From contig JAKACW010000042.1 of the NCBI GenBank assembly GCA_021821045.1, forward strand, positions 1 to 36,245: a stretch of DNA of 36,245 nucleotides. Direction: 5' to 3'. The first letter of the stretch is position 1, and each line of letters opens with the position of its first letter. Below the pieces are notes generated by a model. The model made no database searches. It was not told where the DNA came from and saw only the letters and a program-made list of their open reading frames with translations. The position numbers and the translations under genes are program-made. The DNA is from Pseudomonadota bacterium. GTDB taxonomy: Bacteria > Pseudomonadota > Gammaproteobacteria > JAADHS01. Shown one piece after another: positions 16,141 through 24,899 of this stretch.

Positions 16141-18735
16141 TTAGTCCCAGTTGGCATCACGCGCGCGATGCTGGGCGTTGCGTTGGCGCGCGATGGTGGT
16201 GAGCGTCGTATCAGTGTACACATGGCAAGGCCCCGAACAGTCCTTGAGTTCCGCCACGGTATAGTCGGTGGCAGGCGTTTGCGTCTTGTCGTGCGGACCG
16301 GCGCGGTAATCATTGGCATGACAGCCGGCGCAGTCCGGTTTATATGCCGCCGTCGTCCACGTCGCAACCTCGGTGTTGTTGGTATGGCAGTCTCGGCAAG
16401 TCACGCCAGGATTGTGATCGCCCGGAAACGCGGCCGAGTTGTGGACGAACGGTACTAACGGCGTCCAGCCATTGAAGGTATGGCAATCCCGGCAGTCTTG
16501 CGTGGTCACGAAGTGGCCGGGCGTTTTACCGCTGGCGATCGACCCGTTATGGCAGCTGTCGCAACGCGCGTTGCCGATTTGGCTGTGGTCGAACTGGGTC
16601 GGCACCCACGCCATTGTGCTATGGCAGATGTCGCATTCCTGGGCCGTGACAATGTGGTTCGCGCTCTTGCCGGTGGCGGTGGTGCCGTTGTGGCAACTGC
16701 TGCAGGTGCCAAGCACATCGGCGTGATCGACGTTCGCCGGCATCCAAGCGCTGGTCAAATGGCAGTTTTCGCAACGATTCGATGTATTGAGATGCGCCGG
16801 ATTCTTGCCGGTGGCTTGCACGCCGTTGTGGCAGCTGACGCAATTGTTTGTGATCCCCGCATGGTCGAACCCGGCCGGCGTCCACGCCGCGGTGGAGTGA
16901 CACACGTCGCACTCCGCCGTCGTAGCAACGTGGGTCGGTCCTTTGCCGGTGGCGATGGTGCCGTTGTGGCAGCTGCTGCATGTTCCGAGAACTTGACCGT
17001 GGTCGACGTTGGCCGGCACCCATACCGTCACCAGATGGCACGCCTCGCAGACGCTGGTGGTCGTGATGTGGGCGGGGTTCTTTCCGGTGGCCGTCGTGCC
17101 GTTGTGGCAGCTCGCACAATTATTGGTGATGGTGTCGTGATTGAAGTTGGCTGGTGTCCAGGCCACCGCGCTATGACACAAATCGCACTCGCCGTTGGTC
17201 GCGATATGGGTCGGACCCTTGCCGCTGGCCGTCGTGCCGTTGTGGCAACTGGAACACGCTCCGAGCACCTGCTGATGATCGACGGCCATCACCGGCACCC
17301 AGGCGATGGTCGCGTGGCAGGCGTCGCATTGATTGGTTGTCGTGAGGTGTGTCGGCCCTTTGCCGGTGGCGATCACGCCATCGTGACAGCTCGCGCAGCT
17401 GCCGCGCACCTGGTTGTGGTCCACCGCGACGGTGGGCGTCCAGACGGTGGTGTTGTGACAACTCTCGCATAGATCGGACGACTGAATGTGGGTCGGCGTC
17501 TTGCCGGTGGCCTGCACGCCGTTGTGACAGGTAGCGCAAGCAGCGGTGATCCCCGCATGGTCGAAGATCGTCGGCGTCCAAGCGGTGGTGGTATGACACG
17601 TATCGCACTGTGCCGTGGTCGGAATATGGTTCGCGTCCTTGCCGGTGGCGGTGGTGCCGTTGTGACAGCCATCGCATACGCCGATGACCTGGGTATGATC
17701 GACGGCGATGGTCGGCGTCCACACTGTCGTGTTGTGGCAGCTCTCGCACAGATTCGAGGTCGGAATGTGGGTCGGCGTCTTGCCGGTGGCTTGCACGCCG
17801 TTGTGACACGTCGCGCAGCCGGACGTGATGTTGTCATGGCTGAATGCCGCCGGCGTCCAAGCGGTCGTGTTGTGGCAAACGTCGCAGGCCGCGGTCGTAA
17901 CCACGTGAGCCGGCCCCTTGCCGGTCGCCAACACGCCATTGTGACAGCTCTCGCACGAACCGATCACTTCGCCGTGATCGACGTCGATGGTCGGAACCCA
18001 GCGAACGCTGTTGTGGCAAGCGTCGCAGGCATTGGTTGTTCGAATATGGCCGGGCGGCTTGCCCTCCGCCGTGGTTCCATTGTGACAGCCCACGCACGCG
18101 CCGACGACCTGACTGTGGTCAACGGCAATCACCGGCACCCAGGCGGTGTTGCGATGGCACGCCTCGCAGGCGTCGCTGGTGCGAATGTGGTTGATGGATT
18201 TGCCCGTCGACAAAATACCGTTGTGGCACCCGGCGCACGGTCCGAGGCCTTGGGTGTGGTCCATCATCGCCGGCGTCCAGGCGGCGGTCAGGTGACAGGC
18301 ATCGCAGGCGTTGGTGGAAGGAATGTGGCTGGCGGTTTTGCCCGAGGCCTGCACCCCATTGTGGCAAGTAGCGCAGGGACCGGTGACGGTGCTGTGATCG
18401 AAAAGCTGCGCGCCCATGGACCAGCCGACACTGGTGCTGCCATGACAAATATCGCACTCGGCGCTGGTGACAATGTGATTAGCCGGCTTGCCGGGCGCCA
18501 TGACGCCGTTATGACAGGCTCGGCAACTGTTCGGGGTGCCGGTGAACATCCCCCGCACGTGACACGATTCACAAGCCACGGTGGCATGGGCCCCGGTGAG
18601 CGGAAAACCGGTGTCAAAGTGATCGAAAGCTGGCTTCGAATCGGTTTGAGCGTGACCAAGGGTCGTCATCAACAGCGCGACAAAAAACACAAATAGTCGC
18701 GCGGGCGACAATCCCGGCCGCTTGGCATAATTCAC
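16141..18735 (-). CDS. Giant decorated multiheme cytochrome c, 33 CxxCH plus one CX3CH
   Basis: 864 residues with a Sec signal peptide ending GHAQ. The start is GTG at 18735, with AAGG 9 nt upstream; no ATG is in frame before the signal. It begins with FDHFDTGFPL-CESCH-CRACH, then the two-heme unit repeats (C.ACH...W.P...DH....C.SCHNG..ATGK...H). I count 33 CxxCH. The C-terminal ~130 residues differ from the poly-Pro cytochromes: FPGDHNPGVTCRDCH, CAGCHANDY, then CSGPCH, a CX3CH that may be an unusual heme site, and a basic tail (QRNAQHRARD). It is a close tandem paralogue of 18919-20814. A periplasmic or exported electron carrier role follows from the family; partners are unknown. Confidence 0.9.
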   Translation of the reverse strand: MNYAKRPGLSPARLFVFFVALLMTTLGHAQTDSKPAFDHFDTGFPLTGAHATVACESCHVRGMFTGTPNSCRACHNGVMAPGKPANHIVTSAECDICHGSTSVGWSMGAQLFDHSTVTGPCATCHNGVQASGKTASHIPSTNACDACHLTAAWTPAMMDHTQGLGPCAGCHNGILSTGKSINHIRTSDACEACHRNTAWVPVIAVDHSQVVGACVGCHNGTTAEGKPPGHIRTTNACDACHNSVRWVPTIDVDHGEVIGSCESCHNGVLATGKGPAHVVTTAACDVCHNTTAWTPAAFSHDNITSGCATCHNGVQATGKTPTHIPTSNLCESCHNTTVWTPTIAVDHTQVIGVCDGCHNGTTATGKDANHIPTTAQCDTCHTTTAWTPTIFDHAGITAACATCHNGVQATGKTPTHIQSSDLCESCHNTTVWTPTVAVDHNQVRGSCASCHDGVIATGKGPTHLTTTNQCDACHATIAWVPVMAVDHQQVLGACSSCHNGTTASGKGPTHIATNGECDLCHSAVAWTPANFNHDTITNNCASCHNGTTATGKNPAHITTTSVCEACHLVTVWVPANVDHGQVLGTCSSCHNGTIATGKGPTHVATTAECDVCHSTAAWTPAGFDHAGITNNCVSCHNGVQATGKNPAHLNTSNRCENCHLTSAWMPANVDHADVLGTCSSCHNGTTATGKSANHIVTAQECDICHSTMAWVPTQFDHSQIGNARCDSCHNGSIASGKTPGHFVTTQDCRDCHTFNGWTPLVPFVHNSAAFPGDHNPGVTCRDCHTNNTEVATWTTAAYKPDCAGCHANDYRAGPHDKTQTPATDYTVAELKDCSGPCHVYTDTTLTTIARQRNAQHRARDANWD

Positions 18736-18881
18736 GTTGGAAAGCCTTCTTCACCCGATCGCCCCTGGGGCAATCACGCGCTGGTTATTTTCGTTTCTCG
18801 GCGCACCCCTATGGATCGGCGCCGTTTCCTTAGATGCGCCTCGTACTTTACCGGATGTGATGTGGCGGAGATATTAGGAGG

Positions 18882-18900
18882 TTTCCCTAAAACCGGGAAA
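18882..18900 (-). terminator. Possible terminator hairpin after the 23-heme cytochrome
   Basis: TTTCCC-N7-GGGAAA forms a 6-bp stem about 18 nt beyond the stop codon at 18919 on the minus strand. No clear T tract follows, so termination is uncertain; it could be an attenuating or mRNA-protecting hairpin between the two paralogous cytochrome genes, which are 183 bp apart. Confidence 0.3.
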
Positions 18901-18918
18901 AACCACCGCAAAAGCCGC

Positions 18919-20814
18919 CTACCAATCGCCATCCCGCGCCCGGTGTTCCGCGTTACGCTGCCGTGCGATGGTCGTAAGTGTGGCGTCCGTGTAGGTGTGA
19001 CAAGGTCCGGCACAGTCGCGCAGTTCAGCCACGGTGTAGTTTGTCGCCGGGGTCTGCGTCTTGCGGTGCTCCCCGGGATCGTAATCGTTGGCGTGACAAC
19101 CGGCGCAATCGGGCCTGTAGGCCGCTGATGTCCAAGTCGCCGCCTCGGTGTTGCCGGTATGGCAGTCACGGCAGGTTACACCCGGATTGTGGTCGCCCGG
19201 ATAGGTCGCCGAGGTGTGCACGAACGGGGCCAGAGGCGTCCAGCCGGTGGTACGGTGGCACGCGTCGCAATCCTGCGTAGTAACAAAGTGATTGGCGGGT
19301 TTGCCGCTGGCTTGTATGCCGTTATGACAAGAATCGCAGCGGGCGTTGCCGATCTGGCTGTGGTCGAACTGCGTCGGCACCCAGGCCGCCGTGCTATGGC
19401 AGAAGTCGCACTCCTGGGTGCTGGGAATGTGGTTCGGCCCCTTGCCCTCGGCGAGAACGTTGTTGTGGCAGCTGCTGCATACCCCTTGCACCTGGGTGTG
19501 ATCGACAGTGGAAGGCACCCAGGCTGTCGTCAAGTGGCAGTTTTCGCACAGGTTCGAACTGAGAATGTGATTCGGGTTCTTGCCCGTGGCATTGGTGCCG
19601 TTGTGGCAAGAGAAACAGTTGTTGGTGATGCCGTCGTGGTTGAATGCCGTGACGATGTCCCAGGCTTGGGTGACGTGGCAGGCGTCACATTCGGCGTTGG
19701 TCAACGGGTGATTCGGCGTCTTGCCCGATGCGATGACCCCGTTGTGGCAACTGGAGCAGGTTCCGAGCACCTGATCGTGATCCACCCGAATGACTGGATC
19801 GAACGCGCTGGTGGCATGACACGTCTCGCACCGATCCGTGGAACGAATATGGGTGGCGGGCTTGCCTTGCGCGGAGCCGCCCTGCACATGGCAGCTCACG
19901 CAGTTGTCCACGATACCGGTGTGGTCGAACGAGGATGCCGGCACCCAAGCCACCGTGCTATGGCACACGTCGCACTCCGACTGTGTGGGCACGTGGTTGG
20001 CAGTCTTTCCCGTGGCATCGCGACCGTTGTGACACGTGGAGCACGTTCCGATGACTTGATCGTGATCGACCCGGATGACCGGCCTAAACGCGACCGTGGT
20101 GTGGCAGGTTTCGCACAATGCCGTGGACCGAATATGCTGAATGTGCTTTCCGGTAGCCTGCACGCCGTTGTGACATCTGGAGCAGCCGTCGACGATGCCG
20201 GTGTGGTCGAAGCCGGCCGGCAGCCAGGCGATGGTCGAATGGCAGGCGTCGCATTCTTGGGTCGTCGCGACGTGCCCGGCGTTCTTTCCGGTGGAGATCA
20301 CACCATTGTGGCAACTGGAGCAGCGGCCCAGCACTTGCGAATGATCCACGCTGGCCGGGCTCCACAGGTTGGTGATGTGGCAGTCCTCGCACACGTTGGT
20401 GCTGTTGATATGTCGGGGAGATTTGCCGGTCGCCTGCACGCCGTTGTGACAGCTCACGCAACTGCCCGTGACCGTCGCATGATCGAAGGTGCCGGCGGTG
20501 AGCCAGGTTCGGCTGTTGGTGTCGTGACAGATATCGCACGACGCCGTGGTCACGATGTGGTTGGCCGGCTTGCCGTTGGCGATCACGCCGTTGTGACAAC
20601 CCGCGCAGGTCTTGGGCGTTCCCCTGAACACGCCGCGCACATGGCATGATTCGCACGCCACATTGGCATGGGCGCCGTCCAAAGGAAAGCCGGTGGAAAG
20701 GTGATCGAACGGCGCCGGATCGTCGGTCTGGGCAACCGCGGTAACGGCAAAGCACATCAGCGCGGCAAAAAAAACGCGCACGATGGCATTGGTGGCGGAC
20801 GTTAACGCGTTCAT
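18919..20814 (-). CDS. Decorated multiheme cytochrome c, 23 CxxCH plus one CX3CH
   Basis: 631 residues, ATG at 20814, signal peptide ending AVAQ. It has the same plan as the adjacent 864-residue paralogue: an opening FDHLSTGFPL-CESCH-CAGCH module, about ten two-heme units, and the same C-terminal domain (FVH..A.YPGDHNPGVTCRDCH, CAGCHANDY, CAGPCH). I count 23 CxxCH and one CX3CH. It is about five two-heme units shorter than its paralogue, while both ends are conserved, so the number of internal units has changed by expansion or loss. It is expected to be exported; the function is long-range electron transfer by family. It lies 213 bp downstream of the four-gene membrane operon on the same strand. 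Confidence 0.9.
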   Translation of the reverse strand: MNALTSATNAIVRVFFAALMCFAVTAVAQTDDPAPFDHLSTGFPLDGAHANVACESCHVRGVFRGTPKTCAGCHNGVIANGKPANHIVTTASCDICHDTNSRTWLTAGTFDHATVTGSCVSCHNGVQATGKSPRHINSTNVCEDCHITNLWSPASVDHSQVLGRCSSCHNGVISTGKNAGHVATTQECDACHSTIAWLPAGFDHTGIVDGCSRCHNGVQATGKHIQHIRSTALCETCHTTVAFRPVIRVDHDQVIGTCSTCHNGRDATGKTANHVPTQSECDVCHSTVAWVPASSFDHTGIVDNCVSCHVQGGSAQGKPATHIRSTDRCETCHATSAFDPVIRVDHDQVLGTCSSCHNGVIASGKTPNHPLTNAECDACHVTQAWDIVTAFNHDGITNNCFSCHNGTNATGKNPNHILSSNLCENCHLTTAWVPSTVDHTQVQGVCSSCHNNVLAEGKGPNHIPSTQECDFCHSTAAWVPTQFDHSQIGNARCDSCHNGIQASGKPANHFVTTQDCDACHRTTGWTPLAPFVHTSATYPGDHNPGVTCRDCHTGNTEAATWTSAAYRPDCAGCHANDYDPGEHRKTQTPATNYTVAELRDCAGPCHTYTDATLTTIARQRNAEHRARDGDW

Positions 20815-20914
20815 CTTTACCCAGGCGTGTTGTTAGTTGATTCTGGTTTGGATCTGCGCTGCGCTTCGCTTCGGCGCATCGACGGCTGATAACGTCCCTT
20901 TACAAAAACCGTCG

Positions 20915-20965
20915 AAAAAACTGTCGCCTAGTTTATAGGCTGGTGGAAGGCTTATCAAAAGCCTT
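20915..20965 (-). terminator. Hairpin pair after the 21-heme cytochrome operon
   Basis: AAGGCTT-N5-AAGCCTT (20947-20965) and GCCTA-GTTTA-TAGGC (20926-20940) follow the stop codon at 21028. On the minus strand the second hairpin is followed after 5 nt by six T residues (20920-20915). Together they may end the four-gene operon transcript, at least in part. Confidence 0.4.
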
Positions 20966-21027
20966 TTCTTACGGATTTGTGAGCGGATATACGTATTATC
21001 CCTTGCCCGTACCTCGACAGTCCTCCG

Positions 21028-22608
21028 CTACTTTTGCCAGCGGGGGCGGAAGTCCTTAAAGGACTCCGTATTGTGGCAACGGTTGCACAGCCGGCCATAA
21101 CTGCCATGGTGCGCGTCATCCTTCTCGTGACAGCTGAAGCAATCCATGGGAAGTTCCAAGTCATCCTTCACCGCGCTCTTGTGGCAGCGCTCGCAGTGAA
21201 TCTTCTTGTGGGTTCCCTCCAATTTGAAATCAGTGTCCTTGTCGTGATCGAACTCCCACAGTTTCCAATCCACGCTGTTGTGGCACAGTGAGCACTCCTC
21301 GCCCATCCGCTGCTTGTGCACGTCGTCCGGCTTGTGGCAGCCGATGCACTTGATGCCGGCATCCTTGAACGACGTGGTGGTGTGACACTCCTCGCAGGCC
21401 ACCGTGGCATGGGAGCCGAGCAACGGAAACCGGGTTAGATCATGGTCGAAGTCGACTTGCTTGATCCATCCGTCTTCACTGTGGCACTTGCCGCAATCCT
21501 TGCCCTCCTGGCCGTCATGGACGTCGTCCTGGCGGTGACAGTCGTAACACTTTTCCGGTGCGTCGTCTTCGTATAGATCTCCCGGATGGCAGTCGGTGCA
21601 CGCGACTTTCTTGTGTTTGCCCTTGAGCGGCCACTCGGTGTCCTTATCATGATCGAAAACGATTTCGGGCCAGCCTTTGGCGGTGTGGCAATCCTCGCAC
21701 TTCTTGCCATACTGACCCTTGTGCTCGTCCTTGAATTTGTGGCACGAGTAACAATCCTTCTTGAGGTCTTCCTTATAGATGTCCTCACCGGTGTGACATT
21801 GACCGCAGGTCACCAGTTTGTGCTGCCCCTCCAGCTTGTACTCGGTGTCCTTGTCGTGGTCGAACTTGACCTGATGCCAGCCCTGCTCGACATGGCAGTC
21901 CTCGCACTTCTGGCCGTATACGCCCTTGTGCTTGTCGTCGAGCTTGTGGCATACGGCGCACTTGGTCGGGATGCCCTTGTAGCGCTCGTTAACGTGGCAG
22001 TGGCCGCAACTGACCCCGACATGTTTGCCCTTCAAATCAAACTCGGTCTTTGAGTGATCGAACACAAATACGGGCCAACTCACCTCGTTATGGCAAATCT
22101 CGCACTTTTTGCCCAACTTGCCCTTGTGCGGTTCGTCCTTCTCGTGGCATTCGACGCACTTGCCGGGCGCTTCGCGGTATTTTTTCTTCGGCTTGTGGCA
22201 GCTCTCGCACTTCACCCGGGTGTGGCTGTCACGCAATTTGAAGTCGGTCTGGTCGTGGTCGAAAGTCGCTTGATCTAACAACACAATATTGAAGTCGCGG
22301 CCCTTGTGGTCCGTATGGCACACCTTGCACGGACGCGTGTCGACGTTGGTCAAACGACCGTGGAACCCTTCTTTCTTTTGGATATCGGCGCGCACTTCCT
22401 TGTGGCAGTCGAGGCACTTATCGTTTTGCTTCTCGCGCTGGAACCGGACGTGGCATTTCTCGCAGTCGTTTTCGTATTTGGCGTGCCCCTCTATGACCGG
22501 CCCGGGCATCATGGCCCGTTCGAAGGCGCTCAAGGGCGATTGCGCCAACGCCACGCCGCCCGCGAACGCAAGCAGCCAACCCAAGACAATGCGAAAGGCC
22601 CAACTCAT
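21028..22608 (-). CDS. 21-heme cytochrome c, class III-type repeats
   Basis: 526 residues from ATG 22608, chosen because a clean signal peptide (MSWAFRIVLG... ending ALAQ) begins there and it lies 8 nt after the b-type cytochrome gene. I count 21 CxxCH motifs. The repeat is a tri-heme module, FDHDKDTEF.L.G.H....C..CH.......P..C..CH..DD.H.G..G..C..CH...W, repeated about six times. The sequence is rich in Lys and Asp/Glu, unlike the Thr/Ser/Asn-rich giant cytochromes, so the surface chemistry differs. It is the last gene of a four-gene operon with a membrane b-type cytochrome and a flavin/Fe-S protein. It probably accepts or donates electrons at the periplasmic side of that module. Confidence 0.93.
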   Translation of the reverse strand: MSWAFRIVLGWLLAFAGGVALAQSPLSAFERAMMPGPVIEGHAKYENDCEKCHVRFQREKQNDKCLDCHKEVRADIQKKEGFHGRLTNVDTRPCKVCHTDHKGRDFNIVLLDQATFDHDQTDFKLRDSHTRVKCESCHKPKKKYREAPGKCVECHEKDEPHKGKLGKKCEICHNEVSWPVFVFDHSKTEFDLKGKHVGVSCGHCHVNERYKGIPTKCAVCHKLDDKHKGVYGQKCEDCHVEQGWHQVKFDHDKDTEYKLEGQHKLVTCGQCHTGEDIYKEDLKKDCYSCHKFKDEHKGQYGKKCEDCHTAKGWPEIVFDHDKDTEWPLKGKHKKVACTDCHPGDLYEDDAPEKCYDCHRQDDVHDGQEGKDCGKCHSEDGWIKQVDFDHDLTRFPLLGSHATVACEECHTTTSFKDAGIKCIGCHKPDDVHKQRMGEECSLCHNSVDWKLWEFDHDKDTDFKLEGTHKKIHCERCHKSAVKDDLELPMDCFSCHEKDDAHHGSYGRLCNRCHNTESFKDFRPRWQK

Positions 22609-22616
22609 GATTGTTC

Positions 22617-23546
22617 TTATATTTCGCTCACTGAATACATGTGGACATACACGACGTGAAAAACACCGGCGATGAACAACAAAAACAGCAGAGGGACGTG
22701 CACCATGCGCCACAGCATGAACATTTGGTCATAGGCGCGAAAGCGGGCAACGGTCTTCACCGCCGTGACGTATTCCCTGAGCATGGATTTGACCTGACGT
22801 TCGGCGATCGCCAGATCCTTGGGATCCCACTGCTGCTGCGCCGCGATAGGCGCGAGGTGGGCGCGCAGTCCCCTTGTCATCCGGTGGTAGGCGGCGATGC
22901 CCGCGATTCGCGCTTGCCAGGAAACGCGCAGGCTTGTCCATACGCCGTGCTGCTTGAATGTAACCAGTTTCTCCAGGCGATCGAGCTCCTCCTTCACGCC
23001 GGGAATAACCGCGAACACCGACTGCTGGTCCTTGGCATCCAATCCCAGCATGCGCTGCAGCTCGCCGAGTTGGGCCCGCTTGCCGTCGAGACCGAAATGC
23101 ACCCGCGAATACAAGTACCGGCCCACGACACCGCTGAGGAAAACGGCCACCATCGAATAGAACGCGTACTTTGCGTTTTGCGATTCGAGCCGGAAACCGG
23201 TGTGAATGATGATCAGATAGGGCCCGACAATGCCCAGCCAGATATGGATCCGCAGCCAGTGGGAGAGAATGCCGCTGAAGCGCAACCACTTCATGTGCTT
23301 GCGCATCGAGTAGATGTACGCCAGCAGCATCATCACGCCACCGACCAAGCCGATCCAATAGCCAAACCCCTCCTCGGGCTTGTAAAGCGAATCGTCGTAC
23401 CAATAGTCGCCGGACATGTACAAACCGAGCGAGGTGAATACCAGCAGGAATGCCTTGGCCAATTCTCCCTTGCCGCCGAGGCTTTTGCCGTTCTTGCTGA
23501 CCGGATCGGCATTACGCGCGGTCACGGGTTGTGCTGGTGCGCCCAT
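22617..23546 (-). CDS. b-type cytochrome-like inner-membrane protein
   Basis: 309 residues with about five predicted membrane segments (about 30-48, 60-80, 97-118, 127-147, 281-303) and a ~130-residue soluble loop between the fourth and fifth. Membrane histidines H96, H101, H115, H283, H297 and H302 are placed as in diheme b-type cytochromes or ferric-reductase-like proteins, which suggests quinone-linked transfer across the membrane. The start is ATG 23546. It lies 21 nt after the flavin/Fe-S gene and 8 nt before the 21-heme cytochrome gene, so the three likely form one electron-transfer module. I do not recognise a named family; heme binding is inferred from the histidines. Confidence 0.75.
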   Translation of the reverse strand: MGAPAQPVTARNADPVSKNGKSLGGKGELAKAFLLVFTSLGLYMSGDYWYDDSLYKPEEGFGYWIGLVGGVMMLLAYIYSMRKHMKWLRFSGILSHWLRIHIWLGIVGPYLIIIHTGFRLESQNAKYAFYSMVAVFLSGVVGRYLYSRVHFGLDGKRAQLGELQRMLGLDAKDQQSVFAVIPGVKEELDRLEKLVTFKQHGVWTSLRVSWQARIAGIAAYHRMTRGLRAHLAPIAAQQQWDPKDLAIAERQVKSMLREYVTAVKTVARFRAYDQMFMLWRMVHVPLLFLLFIAGVFHVVYVHMYSVSEI

Positions 23547-23567
23547 ATCGGTTTCCGCTACCTCAGG

Positions 23568-24893
23568 TTAGACCGTACCGAATTTCGTTTCGACCAATAC
23601 CCCGATCTGCTTCAGGAAGGGCGTGGGAAGCACGCCGCCGGCATTGACAATCACAATATCGTTCTCGACCTCGATAAGTTGACCTTCCTGATCAAGAACG
23701 ATGGAATCGGGTTTGATCTCCTTGATCACCGATTTCAACATGACCTTCAGCTGACCCTTCTTCTCCGCCGCCGTCAATTTGTCGCGGTTCTTTTTGTTGG
23801 CGCTGGAAAACGAATTGCTGCGATGAGAAAGAATGACCTGCGTGCCAGGTTCTTCGGATAGGGAAACCGCGGCCTCCAAGGCACTGTTGCCCCCGCCCAC
23901 CACACAGACCTTTTGACCTCGATACAGTTCCGGATCGCGCAGAATATACACAACCTTTGGCGAACCTTCCTCGCCGGGAACGCCCAGTTTGCGCGGCGTG
24001 CCACGGCGCCCGATGCACAACAGCACCGTCTTGGCGGGGTACTGGGCCTTGGAGGTGGTCACAATGAAGCCGTTATCCGACGGTTGGATGTTGTCCATCT
24101 TCTCCTTGTAACGAATATTCACGCCGGACTGCTCTTCCACCTTCTTCCAGACTTCGAGCAGTTCCTCCTTGCTCACCTCGCGAAAATTGAACTTGCCCAC
24201 GCCGGGCAGCTCGAAAGGCGCCGTCATGACGATCTTGCCGCGGGGGAAGTGAGCCACCGTGCCGCCGAGACACTCCTGTTCCACGGTGACGTAACGCAAC
24301 CCGAGTTGCTTTGCCGCCAGCGACGCGGTCAAACCGGATGGTCCGGCGCCCACGATGACGCAATCGTACATGTTTGGGTCTTTCAGCCCGGGACGGCGGG
24401 AGATCGCCTCCATGGCCTGCCGGCCCTGAGACACCGCGTTGCGAATCAGGCCCATGCCGCCCAGTTCGCCGGCGATATAGATGCCGTCCACCGTGGTTTG
24501 AAAATGCTCGTCCACGGTGGGAATGTCCATGCCGCGCTTGGACGTGCCGAAAACCAGCGTGATGGCGTCCATCGGACAGGCCGCCTTGCACGCGCCATGT
24601 CCGATGCACTGCGTGGGATTCACCAGGTGCACCTTGCCATCGATCATGCCCAGCACATCGCCCTCGGGGCATGCCGGCACGCAGACGCCGCAGCCGATGC
24701 ACAAATTCTGATCTATCAAGGGATGCAATGAAGGCGGCTCGGTCAATCCGGCCTCGACATTCTCGCGCATGACTACGCGATTGTGTTCCCAGGCACGGCG
24801 CTTTTTCCACACCATATAGCTGATCGCGCCCAATACGGGGAGCGCATAAACAGCGAAGGCGTAAAACGATGTGGATGTAGCGACGGAACTCAT
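23568..24893 (-). CDS. Membrane-anchored ferredoxin-flavin oxidoreductase with permuted domain order
   Basis: 441 residues. One N-terminal membrane helix (about 9-29) precedes two Fe-S motifs. Cluster 1 has C65, C68, C71 and C75; cluster 2 has C96, H99, C102 and C106, with His replacing the second Cys. A linker (137-163; GIYIAGELGG...) resembles the C-terminal FAD segment of thioredoxin-reductase-like enzymes. Then come a FAD Rossmann motif (VGAGPSG, 181-187) and an NAD(P) motif (VGGGNSALEAA, 332-342). No redox CxxC is present in the NAD domain, so it is not a thioredoxin reductase. It probably moves electrons between NAD(P)H or another cytoplasmic donor and the adjacent b-type cytochrome. 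It starts 6 nt after the ankyrin gene and lacks an obvious Shine-Dalgarno, so translation may be coupled. Confidence 0.85.
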   Translation of the reverse strand: MSSVATSTSFYAFAVYALPVLGAISYMVWKKRRAWEHNRVVMRENVEAGLTEPPSLHPLIDQNLCIGCGVCVPACPEGDVLGMIDGKVHLVNPTQCIGHGACKAACPMDAITLVFGTSKRGMDIPTVDEHFQTTVDGIYIAGELGGMGLIRNAVSQGRQAMEAISRRPGLKDPNMYDCVIVGAGPSGLTASLAAKQLGLRYVTVEQECLGGTVAHFPRGKIVMTAPFELPGVGKFNFREVSKEELLEVWKKVEEQSGVNIRYKEKMDNIQPSDNGFIVTTSKAQYPAKTVLLCIGRRGTPRKLGVPGEEGSPKVVYILRDPELYRGQKVCVVGGGNSALEAAVSLSEEPGTQVILSHRSNSFSSANKKNRDKLTAAEKKGQLKVMLKSVIKEIKPDSIVLDQEGQLIEVENDIVIVNAGGVLPTPFLKQIGVLVETKFGTV

Positions 24894-24899
24894 GACTGT

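Noticed and set aside
23568-24893. Thioredoxin reductase
   Set aside because: The flavin and NAD(P) folds are similar, but the redox CxxC is missing and a ferredoxin domain and a membrane helix are added.
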